A DNA stretch of 64,000 nt from Symsagittifera roscoffensis. Taxonomy: Eukaryota > Xenacoelomorpha > Acoela > Convolutidae. Numbering within the stretch: position 1 is the stretch's first letter; every line of letters begins with the position of its first letter. A program made the position numbers and the translations under genes. Shown here one piece after another: positions 40,795-53,089 of this stretch. The stretch covers positions 35,411,716 through 35,475,715 of the forward strand of contig NC_087064.1 of NCBI RefSeq assembly GCF_963678635.1, in the 5' to 3' direction. Under the pieces are notes generated by a model, which ran no database searches, was not told the origin of the DNA, and worked only from the letters and a program-made list of their open reading frames with translations.

Positions 40795-40937
40795 ACTACA
40801 AGTAGTTTCATCACTACAAATAATTGTCAGTGTGAGTTATGGATCATGATCGGTTAGTAAGAAATATTTTGTACAGATCGTTTTATCAAGAATATAATTG
40901 GTTATAAAAACTAATTTCAAATTGGTTCCAATTGAGT
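40795..40937 (+). repeat. Direct repeat, right copy (possible LTR part)
   Basis: Partner of 26336-26475 in the same orientation, about 80% identical with several indels. It lies about 250 bp beyond the candidate primer-binding site, where the 5' LTR of the errantivirus-like element should be. Confidence 0.8.
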
Positions 40938-42479
40938 GGACGATTTAGCGTGCCTTTAGTTTGCCCTCTTCATGTTACTCCGTTGATTATAATTGAAGAA
41001 AAAAAGGTCGATTTAATTTTGTGTAATTTATTTTGATGTATGCTATTACGTGTACTGGAGAAATAAAATCTTCTTCTTCTTCTACTTTAGAATGGATAAC
41101 TAAACTGTATAAGAAAGCTTATTTCTTAAGTTTAGCTTGAACTGGTTGAAACTAAAAAGTAAATACGGCTTTACAGCTCTCCCGCCAATAAGTTTATGTG
41201 GGGCAGACACAACAGTGCCGCGAAAAAAATTAGTTCAACAGCGCCGAAAATGAAAATTTTATTCAACAGTGCCAAAAATTTGAACAAATTTCAAGATATT
41301 AAGCGCGGCAATAAGAAATTAAACGGCGATCGTTACAATCTTGGGTGACATTCTAAGATTTTGAGCGAGTAAATTGGCTACTTGGACGTTTTGGCCCCAA
41401 AATAATTTCTTAATTTCGAGTGTTGCAGACGTGATTTTCTTTGTTAATTAGGGTCAGTATTTTCCCGCTCTTTAGAAATTGCATTTTTATTATTCTGAAT
41501 TTTTCCCGCCTTTTTCGGCACTGAGGAACGCCTCCCCTTTTTGTAAGTGAAAACGTTTGAATATTTAACTGTTCAAATTTATGCAGATTACAAAACTGAT
41601 TTTTGATGTCACTCCACTCTGATTGTTTGAAATTAATTAAACTGATGCAACAATTTGATTCAAAGAGGAAAATTGATTACCTCTTTCTTCATGTGGGTCA
41701 ACGATGGTCTACAAGTAGACGAGGCTCTTGATTGATCAATTTGAAAACGATGGATTCTAGTTTTAAATTCATAGATATTTAATTTTTTCAAATGACGTAA
41801 ATTGTACAAAATTATTAGCGCCTCATACTTACATTAAAAGCAGATATCGAATCTGTTGAGTTACTGTGTCGAATTAGTTTCTTTGTAGAACAAGTCCCAA
41901 TTTTAATTAAATTTTTTTGATCGAACTTTTCGATAATTTTTCGGCTATCTTGTAGCCGTTTGTACTAAGAGCCAAATCCGGCGGTTAAAACGGAAAACAT
42001 TAGCACTTGGCGAAAGACCTCCTAGACCGCGTGTGGGCAATTTAAACAACATAATGAGCGAGGGCATAATGATTTTATGGCGGCAAAAGACACTGCAAAC
42101 AAACCGCAAAGCAAGACTCCTGCTGAGTGAAACCACTCCGACAACTCCTTCCGGTGTTTATAGTCTTTTCCTGGGAAAAGGGCTAGGGGACTTTAGTAAT
42201 AGGATAACTTAGGAAGTTCTAATGGGATATGAATGGATCTAGATAGGATAACCAATATCAGAGTTTCAACCCGAAAATCACAAAACGACCTCTGGTGACT
42301 CCTGGGCGACCTTAAGCTGACCTTTTTTGCTTTGCATAGAAAACCCCAAGATTATTACCAGAAAATGGCGTATTCCCCAGCCCAATCCCCTGAGATATGA
42401 ACAGGTCACCTAACTAATTAATAGTTGGGAGGAAACTATGAAGCAGAAGCTGATTGCAATATAGCTTGCACATTGAAAA
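40938..42479. other. AT-rich non-coding DNA
   Basis: No supported gene. A TTCAACAGYGCCGAAAA-like word occurs three times at about 41210-41280. A short CTT run occurs near 41070. Nothing else stands out. Confidence 0.6.
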
Positions 42480-42660
42480 TTTAAAGTGGTGGAACCAATT
42501 AAAGTCGACTTTGCAAACATTGGGTTCAACTTAACCTGGCGAATGAGCTTTTAATAGAAATTCAATCAGACAAAAGAAAAGTAGTCCCAGAGGAAATTGG
42601 CGGTAATAGAAAAAAGCATGGCAAGTGGGTCTCATTAATAACATGAATAGGACTGGATGT
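42480..42660 (-). repeat. Copy of the 46-56 kb repeat family, inverted
   Basis: GCAAACATTGGGTTCAACTT and the following ~130 bp match the reverse complement of 54180-54310 and, less well, of 46690-46830. Shared words include GGCGAATGA, CTTTTAATA and AATCAATCAG/ATTCAATCAG. Non-coding part of the H2C2-OTU repeat family. Confidence 0.8.
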
Positions 42661-44345
42661 TCTCTTAGCTCAACGGAGATGATAATTTAGCACAATTTGT
42701 TCCCTTATAAGCGAGTTATGTACCCCTGAAAACTAGGTGGAAATGAAAATGACACTTACACAACTTAGTCAGAGATACCTGTTTTGAAACTGGAATTTAG
42801 GACTAGTGTCGACAGAGGATGAATCCGGTAAAGACCTTAGAGAAGGGTTACTGAAGTAATTGTCAGTACTTGTAGGGACGTTATAACTCTAACTATAACT
42901 ACAACTCAAATAGACAAACATTATAGAGATTAAGAAATAGCCTACCCTTAGGCAGAACAAGGGTAGCTATTAGTGAGAGTAGTTGGGTTCACATTGTCAG
43001 TTAGAGAAAAGAATTGAAAACGAGATAGAGTGAAGTTGATTCTCAGAGTTAGAGAACGAGGAAGTGGCAAGTCAGAGAAGTCAGTTAAAGTACCTCAACG
43101 GAATAGTGGTCCGTAGTGACCTTATCAATTTTAGCAGGTCAAATTGAGTAATTCTGTGGATTTATTTTGTGTAATTGGTAATTGAGATTAGCTAGAGACA
43201 CATAATTGGTTAGTTAGGATAGATGGGAGTTGAATAAGCAAGGAGGAAGTTGTGCTGATAGATCGCGAACCTTTTCCCTAATTGGTTATTAGATTTTGTT
43301 TAAGCCTTCCGTTGTTTGAATTATATTATCTGACTTCAATTATCATTGGACGTTCTAGTGAACGTATTGAGCGAACGAGACAGCTTAAAGAGCAGTTGAC
43401 TAAATGGGCCAGTAACAAAATACAGTACGGAATAGTTGCTACCAATTTAACCCTTTCGGGTTTGTGGATAATAAAGAATCCTGGTCGCCTCGCTGAATTT
43501 ATGACCCAAGAGTGAGTGAACGCACCTAGAGAAGCAATCCCCTAAACGCACACATGTAAACTAAATATTGGGCAAAAACTGAAAGGAAAAACCAAGAAAA
43601 AAAAGATCGAGTTAAATCAAATGTTGAGCTAAAGAAACGCAACGATATTGCTTCCATGTACTCTATAAATTTGGAGAGTACCACTTTTTATGGCGACTCA
43701 ACCATGTCTCTCAATTCGCACTGCTAAGTTGTGGATATTAGTCTCTTCCGCCTTAAGCCCGAGAGTAGCCGCAACCAACAACTGTGTCACTGGAGACACA
43801 TCAATTCATAACAAGAACATAAGGGATATCGATAACCCGGATGAATATCCGGAAAAATTCTTAATGTTGCAATGATGCAAGAACGACAATAGCTTAAACC
43901 TTCTAAGTAAAAAGAGAAAACTTTAAATCAGACAAAAACTAATAACACTTTTGAACCCACAAAACAAAAACGCCTCCAAGATCTAACTGACAAAGACAGT
44001 TGGCTAGCAAAAAGAGCAGAACAATTATTCACAAAAAAAACCAAACAGCCCAAAAGCTCGCACCTTATCTAAATTACCGATGACAGGTTTGCTCCGGAAT
44101 CTAAAAGTAGGCATAAGTGGTTGACAACTCTGATAACATACACGTTAATTTACTCTATCAAGGCAAAAGACGGCAATCGAACACATAAAAAAACTTGATC
44201 TCGATTACGCTCCTAACGGAAACTATAAAAACCCTGCTAATTTTTCTACAATTTTTTGCCGAGTTTTTATGACACATGACGGATCATTTTCATCCAAAAA
44301 AAATTCCTGAATGAATGTCAAATCTTGTTGGCGGAAAACATCTTT
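42661..44345. other. Non-coding DNA up to the assembly gap
   Basis: Only short ORFs (for example 43282-43515 and 43690-43875) with no recognisable motif. Purine-rich on the plus strand around 42940-43090. No gene supported. Confidence 0.55.
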
Positions 44346-44545
44346 NNNNNNNNNNNNNNNNNNNNNNNNNNNNNNNNNNNNNNNNNNNNNNNNNNNNNNN
44401 NNNNNNNNNNNNNNNNNNNNNNNNNNNNNNNNNNNNNNNNNNNNNNNNNNNNNNNNNNNNNNNNNNNNNNNNNNNNNNNNNNNNNNNNNNNNNNNNNNNN
44501 NNNNNNNNNNNNNNNNNNNNNNNNNNNNNNNNNNNNNNNNNNNNN
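44346..44545. other. Assembly gap, 200 N
   Basis: Exactly 200 undetermined bases. The round length suggests a placeholder, so the true distance and even adjacency are unknown. Any feature drawn across it should be treated as unproven. Confidence 0.99.
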
Positions 44546-46550
44546 TCTGACTTCCTAAACTTATTTTTTCAAAATTTAATTTTAACAATTACTTTCATCG
44601 AAGTTTTAAATAAATTAAGTGTATTGATTAATTAAATTCATGCAACTTAGTGTCAGAGCAACTAAAAATCAGAGGGATGAAACTTGGTAGAACAATTTTA
44701 AGGCCTCATAGGGGTCCCTACTCGAAATAAATTTTCCGCATCCAATTAAGTCTTCACAGGTTATCGCATTTCAAAGTTCCGTTAAGTATTTTCTCTGGAA
44801 CTGGCTAATAAAAACAGAAAATGACTGTGACATCTCTAAATCTACGTTAGTTAGCTAGTTGTTGTAAATCGCCATGTTATTCACATTTGTAAAAGCATCG
44901 ATTTTAAATATGTCAAGCCAATGGTACCTTAAACTGATAATTGCCAAAGTAAATATTAGCTAACTAAATTTTAAAATCGAATTGATAAAATGAGTGGTCA
45001 GCTATGCTCTAATAACAGAAAATGAAATTTTATTTTTATTCGAGAGATCAGCTAAAAGAGAGGTCAGACAAATGAGGTCAGAAAACATCCCTAAATAGGA
45101 GAATCGTCTTGCCGTTAATATAGAACTCATGAAGTCATAAAAAAACTAAAAAATAAATATCAGACATGCTATTCTACAGTAACACCATGCGGTTTGACTC
45201 AGGAGAATTTTGTTCTGGCTTGAAGACTAGTATCTATTGCCGCTATGAAATCAGTATGCTTTTTCTCTTTATTTGCGATGGTTGACTGTTTTCGCTCTAT
45301 GGTGTTGTTTTTCCAAGTGCTAATAGCTTCTGATCTGACGGTTGGAAATGGTTTCACTTATAACAAATTATGTATTTTGCCAATACTGCCATTCGTCGAA
45401 ACCACAGCTTCCTGTCTTCTACTACGTCAAAAAGTAACAATCTGAAACAAGGGGTGGGCTGTTCATTTAGGATAGAAAACTGGAGGAGAGTCCAAAGAGT
45501 TCTGCGGTTCCGTGATTAAGCGCCCCTTCACCTGGTCTTCAACACACTAGATCACTAAAAACTGTAAACGTGGGGGAGTTCACAATATCTCTAGGCCGGC
45601 TTTTCTCACTCGCTATCGTCCTTCGCACCGCCGCGATATGTTCCCTTTAGTACTGGGGTCAGTGGGGCAACCGATTCCCGGTACTGTTCACAATCCCAAA
45701 AGGTTTGATTTGGTGGTTGGCTTCTCTGTATCGTACTATGCTGCTTGCCCCGTGATCTGTGCTCTTCCGACTGTATCTCACTCGTCAATCAATAGTCGAT
45801 CGCAACAACAATTCCAATAATAAGAATGAATTAAGAAATAAATATAACCAAATACAGAGTAGCCTATAAATGGCTGGAATATAAATTATTCATTCAGTCA
45901 ATGGAATGGGTCCGCGATTACTATTATTTAACCCCCTGCTTTCTGCAGTTCAATTAACACCTTACTATTAACTAGCTAACTAACGTTCTCCTCGAGAACT
46001 TCTTTCAATATCGATCGTTCAACAACGATCCCACTATCCTCTAGATAGCTTAACTTGTATCCACTAACTAACTTAATCACGTTAACAAGTCTTCCAACTC
46101 GTTCCCACTTTACTATGAGAATAAAGCGACTACCTTAGCTTGTAGCCCCAAATTGTCCTCACTAACTCAATGAGATACGACTTATTAACAATAAACTCTA
46201 AATCGTTCTGGTTCGTAAAGGTCGGTCCGAAGCATCCGCGCCTTATGTCTATTTACTCCTAGTTTTAGTTAGGGATCCGTCATTCCGTACAAGTCTTGAC
46301 ATTTACCTATGTACCTCCTACGCAGCGTTCCAGCCCATAAATTCCGCATGATCACATTAATTTAAATGCCAAGTAAAAAATGTCAACCAAAGCTATGCTA
46401 AACAAATAGCAAGTGCAACTTCAACTTAATTCAAGCTATATTTACATATCAAAATGCCCAAGGACTTTATTTATTTTTCCCGTATCTTTTCCCTTTTCCC
46501 GTGACTAGGATAATTTCCCAGTGAACTTAATTTCCCGTTTATCATAATCC
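44546..46550. other. Non-coding DNA right of the gap
   Basis: No supported gene. Sequence around 44660-44770 (a CTCATAGGGGTCC-type word) resembles the non-coding part of the repeat family at 47.0-47.2 kb. Short ORFs at 45245-45445 and 45606-45820 show no motif. Confidence 0.5.
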
Positions 46551-47812
46551 GAAAATTCCCATACGTAACCTATTCAAATTTCAACCTGATCGACCTTCAG
46601 GGTAAGGCGTTTCCTTAACTGGGGTCCAATTGAGCCAATAAAGCACCCCCCAGAAGCCAATGGAATATCCTGTACATTCCTAACATTCAGATTATTTAAT
46701 TCCCCTATTCCCGCGTTTATACTGCCAAAATAATATGCGACTACTTTTCTGTGCCATTGACGCATTTCTATTAATAGTTCAATCACCAAGTTAAATTGAA
46801 CCCAATGTTTATTTAGCTAACTCTTAATAATTCCAAAACATACCACTTTACATTAAACCAAGATATTCCATCGAATTCAGGGAAATGCCTAAACAAATTC
46901 CCATACCTACTAACCACCGCCCAAGATCCATAAAATAGCTCCATTACCCTTCCTGGTTACCAAACATATGATTTGGGTTAATTTCCCGTGCTAAATTTAA
47001 GGGTTTTGGGGCTAAAACCGTGAAAGGTCAAATAGAGGTCAACCCGGGGTCAAATCTCCCATAATCGGTTCGAGGTCACATAGGGGTCCTATCTACCAAG
47101 TTTCATCCATATCTGACAAATACTTCCCAAGTTATCCCAATTTTAAGGTCCACTATCACTTTTCCCGGAAAAGGTCAATTAGCACCGGAAAGGTCAACTG
47201 GGAACTAAGACTTACAGGGGTCCATTTTACCGGGGTGGATCATACCACATATAAGTGCCATAAAATCGATATGCCCTCGCGCATTATTTTTCGCAAATTG
47301 CTTATTAACACCTCCAAGGGGTGATTTTCCCAAGTGCTAATAGCCCGCGCCATTATCGCCCAATCGGGTCATCATCCTAACATACGATAGACCATGTCAC
47401 TATCTATCATCCCTGTAAGTTTCAGCTCCCCAGGGTCCTTGGGGGTCGAGAAATAGCCTCTGGAAGTTGGGTGGGGGTTTGTTTGTTTAGGGCATAAATC
47501 GGGCCGGGGTGACCTTGGGGTTCCGAAACTTCAGACTTAAGCTTACCTCATCCAGGGCTACTACATACCTAAAAATGAGCTCAATCGGATCAGTAGTTAA
47601 GGATTTCCGGTGAGGCCATTTGCGCTTCCGGGAACCGTTATCGCTCGGCCCCAGGGGGTCGGGTGGGTCCGGCTCCTTGCATGCCCGGGTCAAATCATCT
47701 CTAGTATTACCCCATTAAATTTCATAAATTCCGCCCCAGTAGTTCCCGAGTTGGGGGGGGGGTTGTTCGGATCTATTCCATTACCTATTTTCCCAAAGGA
47801 GGGGGATTAATT
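46551..47812 (+). repeat. Non-coding leader of the H2C2-OTU repeat, copy 1
   Basis: This stretch matches pieces elsewhere. TTGAACCCAATGTTT at about 46796 recurs at 53095 and 54294, and inverted at 42510-42525. The GGTCAAC / AAGTTATCCCA block (47020-47170) recurs at 53160-53290. 47590-47800 matches the reverse complement of 51240-51440. It lies directly upstream of coding copy 1, so it is probably part of the same element. Confidence 0.75.
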
Positions 47813-47880
47813 CCAAGAACTTAATCAAATACAAGTTCAATTCAATCTTATTACACATTATTCAATTTATCATCGCTATC

Positions 47881-48840
47881 ATGGATTTTGAATCCTATAC
47901 CCGAAATTCCCAATATCTCCGAGCCGATTCCACAGGAAAGGATGATATTGTCCGACCTCTTTCCCGAAACCAACGGAAAGTATTCCGCTTGAAGGCAAAG
48001 AAATATTCCATCGTCGATCATACGCTCTGCCGCGACGGAAAATCGTTCTTCACAAAGCTAACGTCACACCCGTGATACATAACTTACATAAAACCGCCCC
48101 AGAGCACAGCGGAAATTACCTCGAGTTATATCGAGAAGCGCGAACAACATACTTTATAGAGGGAAACCTCCAATCCAAGTGCAGGGATGTCTGCTTCGCA
48201 TGTATCAAATGTACCGAAGCCAGGATGATCTTATCCGACGAGGTCCCCTATGCGGCACCTAACGGCCAAGACCCGCGAACGAATATGCCGGATGATTATG
48301 ACACCGGTATATAAAGCGAAGGGAAATTGTACGCATAAGCCTCGCGTCTCTGTCTTCGTTGCCGGGAAAAAGCCTATCGCCACTCAAGACTGCGATAGTG
48401 CTAACGTTAATACGCACGAACCAATTGCGATTGAAGGTGCTTGTACTCTTTCTTCTTGTTTAGTGGATTGCATACATTACCTTATTACCGGGAGAAAGGT
48501 ACAGTCGTACCGTCTGCAACGAACCTTAGAGGATCGGCAATCGCGTGAACGAGCACGATTAAATTCTTTCTACTACACTTATCACGATCCCAACAAAACG
48601 TTATTATCCCGATGAGTCATTGATTCCGACATGCACCTTCTCGCCGAAATGCTCGGGGTACATATCTACGAGTACCGGACCGACCTAAGTCCCCCTAGAT
48701 GGAATTACATCGCGGGTAATAAACACGGTCAAAACGGATCGGAAGCCATTTACCTCCAATACTGGATGCAACATGAGGGGGTTCATAAGGGGGAGGGGCA
48801 TGTCGCCATTATCACGGGGATGCGCCCAAAATTGACATAA
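47881..48840 (+). pseudogene. H2C2 zinc-binding plus OTU-like protein, copy 1 (best preserved)
   Basis: ATG at 47881. The first ~85 codons read as the N-terminal zinc-binding domain of integrases of the Ty3/gypsy-GIN type: RKVFRLKAKKYSIVDHTLC, then after a one-base frameshift near 48072 HNLHKTAPEHSG (two His) and VCFACIKC (two Cys). No DDE core follows. After a second frame change near 48250 comes MRHLTAKTRERIC. Then SSCLVDCIHYLITG lies where an OTU protease has its nucleophile motif, and after a stop at 48613 come LLAEMLGVHIYEY and GHVAIITG, where an OTU domain ends with its catalytic His. The element type is unknown. Three further, more damaged copies lie at 54.9-56.8 kb. Confidence 0.6.
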
Positions 48841-49227
48841 TATTCTTCAAAATCCATTTTATTTTCACCTTTACGTATTATTACATATATCCCCCTCATT
48901 TTCATCTTGTTATTTAATTTCGACCATTTTGGGTATATATTATGCACATGCTTCAATTCGTTCAATTCTGACAAATATTTACTAAAAATATTTACCAGCT
49001 TATAGGACGTTCGATTTTGGGCTGTGCCAATCATTCTAACTCGAATCACTGCTGTTTCAAGCCAATTTAAAACGTGAGTAAACTTCGGTATAAACTTTCA
49101 ATAATTTGGTTTGAATATTTTGTAACTTGTATTTTAGCCCATCTTTTCACTCAACTTAGAAACAACTCCTTTTTATCCTATTTAGAATCTATTTCTACAC
49201 CAAAAACAACATGCCGTTCATTTAACC

Positions 49228-49501
49228 TCAAAAAAAGGAATTCCCAGTCAGAGTTCTTAACATCCGCGCGGCGGCACGCTTGGGAGACAAAAAATACGAG
49301 GTTGATGTGTTCCCTTTGTGGATCACCTTGTTTCGGGACGGCCAAGAGGACGTCGCTGCGCTGAATCCGGGGAGCCCCGTCGCCCAGGATTTAATGGGCC
49401 AGTTACGAAAGTGGGCCAAAAAGTTGGGCTCAAGTCAGAAAGAACTGGCGGGCGACATTGGTGAGGTCGGGTCACTCGTTGACCTGGCCTCCGAGTCTTG
49501 A
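49228..49501 (+). other. GC-rich coding-like island, unidentified
   Basis: An open frame from about 49232 to a stop at 49499-49501 stands out in G+C from its surroundings. It encodes VDVFPLWITLFRDGQED and later a Lys/Gly/Glu-rich C-terminus of about 85 residues in all, without a good ATG. It could be a terminal exon or a fragment of an element. No family recognised and no clear splice acceptor found. Confidence 0.3.
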
Positions 49502-51239
49502 TGCTAAATCGTAATTGTATATACATATTCAGATTCAATTTACTTATGAAGCTGCGTTTTCCGGCTATATGAGTTTAGGTAGAATCACACATTCTACAAA
49601 AAATGAAGCCATTACGACCACTATTGCCGAGGTCTGCTAGGTTCAACTAAGACCATTATCACTTGAGCCATGAGAGTCTTGATGTCAGGATTTATAAATA
49701 CTCGCTTCTATACTCTTCGCTAGCCAATTGAGTGTTAAATTCAGGATTAATCGTGTATTTGCCAGGCTGCGACCAGGCATATAATCCTCGCATTTTCATT
49801 CATTGGTTTTTTCGATATGCGCTCTGTTTTTACCAATCTGCTGTTTCTTTAAACCGCTAATGACTTTTCAAGTTTTAACCGAACCACTTAATTACTATCG
49901 CTATTTACTTTAGATACTAACCTGACTTGAAATATACATCATTCCCAAAATTTTTCAAATTCTTTGATGAAAACTCCATCATGAGATATGAGGTTAGCTA
50001 CTACTAGAGAGCCATCAACCTATTACATCATAAACTTTCTGCCGTTACAAAAACTCAGGTTTCTTCTTTTTTCAATCAAATAATCGAGCCAGTTTACCAA
50101 TCTAATCTTCTCAGCGGTAACGTTTCGCTCCTTTATGCTGCTAGTCTTTGAACTACTTTCTTCTATCTACTTTTCTTTCAGGAGATAAGGTGCTTTCTGT
50201 TTTTGCAAAAGGCACAAAATATTTAATTGTTTTACTCCAAGATATTTATTCGCCCAACCAGCTTCATTTTTGACGCTTATCTACCGTGGTTTGTTCACTC
50301 CGTGGCAAAATTACAGGTACGGGCCACTGTCAGAGAGATTGCATTGATCGTTGTAATTTTGGTGAGCTACGGTTGGAAAGCGATTTATCCAAGATTGCCC
50401 CTCTCCATCTACTTGAGGAGCTGCGACTCTATGAGATGGGATGGGATTAGAGGACTCGAAGTTTTCGATCGAGTTGAACAAGTTAATCTCATTGCTAGAG
50501 ATCGCGTTTGTGCACTGGTTCATCGACACGCGATTGTAGAAGCAGAGAAACAGAGAAACACAGTTATCGATAGATATAAACGGACGAAAGAACAACGAAA
50601 CGTCGTAATTTTTTAAACAGTTCCAATGGGTTTATAAACACTCATCGAATTCGTAGTGATAAATCTTTGACCCGTTTTCTTTTGACGAACTTTCATTTTT
50701 TTTTGAATTTTTTACTATGGCCATCTAGTCGCTTTGAGCTTATTTTTCGAACTCTGATAACGCAGTAAACTCAGTGCATACTACTCTATGCAGTTATTTA
50801 CAACAACTGTAATTTCTAATTTGAGCCAGTTAGTCGCCGACCCATTGATCGGTCCCCAGTAATCAAATACCCAATTTACAGCTATATTATATAGATCAGT
50901 ATAGCCTGACTTGGCGACTAAAGCGCTATTTGAATTGAAGTATTTGTCTGGTTGTGAACCGATCTCTCAAGTTTTGTAGACATGCTGATATAAAGCGACT
51001 ACTTGTTTAACTTGAAATGGAGTCACACCGTAAAACGATTAGCACCAAACACGCAGAAGATGAGGTACAGTTTATCTAGAAAATATCAAATCACCGCCGC
51101 TGAACTATCACTCCTAACTCGTCAATTACCTCATCACAGCTTAGTCTCCATCATATCACTGGTCAATTTTCTCGGTTTTCTCTCAAAGATTTGACTCCGC
51201 TCCCCATCAAATTTGATATAATTCGTCAAGTTCCAAAAT
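49502..51239. other. AT-rich non-coding DNA
   Basis: Only short ORFs on overlapping strands (50227-50616 plus, 50311-50595 minus), neither with recognisable motifs. Nothing else stands out. Confidence 0.5.
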
Positions 51240-51440
51240 TGAACAAACCAAACTAAAACTAGTCAGGGTTTGGAAACGGTACCAAATTTGATAACAACCC
51301 CAATGGAAACTACCGGGGTTAGCTTTACGGAACTCATGGGACGGATACTAGAGATGATTTGACCCTGGCATGCAAACATCCAGACCCCTCAGACAGTGAA
51401 AACGGTTGCCGGAAGTGCAAATGGCCCTTTTAGATGTCGG
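51240..51440 (-). repeat. Inverted copy of 47590-47810
   Basis: The reverse complement shares GGGTCAAATCATCTCTAGTA, GGCCATTTGC, CTTCCGG and ACCGTT with 47600-47800, at roughly 70% identity overall. Non-coding part of the H2C2-OTU repeat family, here without its coding part. Confidence 0.75.
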
Positions 51441-51670
51441 CAACTGCTTATTGTTTTACAAAGCTCAATTCAGATGCGTAAAAACTTGGGAATTTCCTTA
51501 AAACTTGAGCTTTAGGAACAATAGTTCGGAATCATTATGACACTTCCAATTTTTATAATTTTAGAATAATTAGAGATTAAAATCTGATTTCAAAAAGCTT
51601 TAAGGCACTAATTTCATGACTTAGAATTTGATGAGGATTTGAGTTCCATGTATCAAGATTGTTCACTATT

Positions 51671-52615
51671 TACCCGGGTTGACCTCCATACACCGAAAAT
51701 GCTTATCATACAATTCCATACTTCAAGTGTGTGGGAAAATGCTTGTCATACAATTTTCATACAATTTCTAAAAATGGTTGAAAACTGGTATAAACTCATT
51801 TCTGTGGCTGTTTGATTCTAATAAAACAATCTGGTGATAAAAAAACTGAGGTTTTCGTTTTTTGAAAAAAATGCTTATCATACAATTCCCATATATGGAA
51901 ATTGTATGACTGGCATTTTTTTGGTGGCGACACAAAAAATTTTTCAAGTAATTTTGAAAACTTAGCCCAAAATTTTTTTTTGTTTTTTTTCAACCGCAAA
52001 TCGATTTTCGTACGCAAAACAAACAGTTTTCGAAAAAAAAAATTTTTGCATGCAAAATTTAATATTTTGTGTGCATAACGTAGTCCTGGATACAATAAAA
52101 TTGGCTTTTATTTTCTTTTCACTTAATTTTTTTTTTCAAAAACGCTGAAAATTCCTCTTTCTTTTGTATGGGGTGTTAATGTAGGCCTTGATCAATGTCT
52201 GATAATTTGAAAATTCAAACATTTAATGTAATCATCATTAAAAAATTTTGCCAAAAAAAAAAGTTTGTTACTTTTTTTATATCAATTGTGAAAGACATCC
52301 AAATTCAGGTCGTTTTCTATGCATTGTAAATTCCAGACCGTCCAACCTTTGGTGTTTTGAGAAACCAAGGTCTTTGTCACTTGTGATCGGTTGCAACTAC
52401 AACCGAAAATTTTTCAGAAACTAAATTTAGAAAGAAAAAATCAAAATTTTTGGTTTATGGGAAAACACCTATCATACAATTTTCATTTATGGAAAAATGT
52501 TTATCATAGAGTTTTCATACAATTTTCTGTACGTATGGAATTGTATGAAATTGTATGACAAGAAGTTTTTCATATATGGAAATTGTATGATAAGAAGTTT
52601 TGGTCAACCCGGGTA
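51671..52615. mobile_element. Non-autonomous inverted-repeat transposon (MITE-like), 945 bp
   Basis: The ends are TACCCGGGTTGACC (51671) and its exact reverse complement GGTCAACCCGGGTA (52602-52615). The inverted similarity extends inward about 50 bp, through a word of the form CTTATCATACAATT. That word recurs many times in both orientations just inside both ends (51703-51770, 51868-51912, 52460-52600), a subterminal-repeat arrangement typical of DNA transposons. No transposase ORF. No clear target-site duplication seen next to the ends. Confidence 0.85.
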
Positions 52616-52640
52616 GTCAGATTACATGAATTGTTCGGTC

Positions 52641-52757
52641 TCCTTCTCTCACTCTCTCTCTCCCTGCTCTCTCTCGCTCCTCTCTCTCTCTCCTCTCTCT
52701 CTCTCTCTCGTCTATCTCTCTCCCTCCCCTCTCTCTCTGTCTCTCTCCCTCTCTACG
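52641..52757 (+). repeat. CT-rich microsatellite
   Basis: About 117 bp of imperfect (CT)n with CCT interruptions, beginning 26 bp after the end of the MITE-like element. Confidence 0.97.
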
Positions 52758-53089
52758 TAATTGTTCTCTGATTTTTGGAAATGTCACTTACCCCACTTTT
52801 GTACGTGTATATGATTTCGGTTTTGGTTTCAGTTAGAGAAAAGGCAGTTCCCACCTCAAGAACAAGTCTCATTTGGGGCAAAACTATTTCATAGTAGTCG
52901 AAAAACTCCCTCATCAAATCTTTTCTATTTTTAGCTCAAACTGGGTCAGCGCACTAATACCTCTTGTTTCTTTATTTCACGTTGATTCTATAGTTCTCAT
53001 TTTCTGCACAAATTTAAGCTAATCCTTCTGCGACGTTTTTTTTCTAAGGTCTATAGTTCTAAATCTATTATTACTACATTCACCAAATC

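Larger units (their letters stand above)
26336..40937 (-). mobile_element. Decayed env-bearing Ty3/gypsy (errantivirus-like) element
   Basis: Minus-strand fragments in the order gag (37.3-39.7 kb), RT with YLDD (35.05-35.96 kb), integrase (33.15-33.76 kb) and env-like (28.4-31.7 kb) fit one element read right to left. It is full of stops and frameshifts. A 140-bp direct repeat near both ends may be LTR residue, but the flanks of the two copies do not match, so the element's borders are uncertain. The strand is T/G-rich on plus, quite unlike region 1, consistent with an old insertion. Confidence 0.7.

Noticed and set aside
50227-50616. 129-codon open frame as a host gene
   Set aside because: No motif, no splice or start context, and an overlapping open frame on the other strand of similar quality.
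52583-52771. Leu/Ser-rich open frame
   Set aside because: It is translation of the CT microsatellite.
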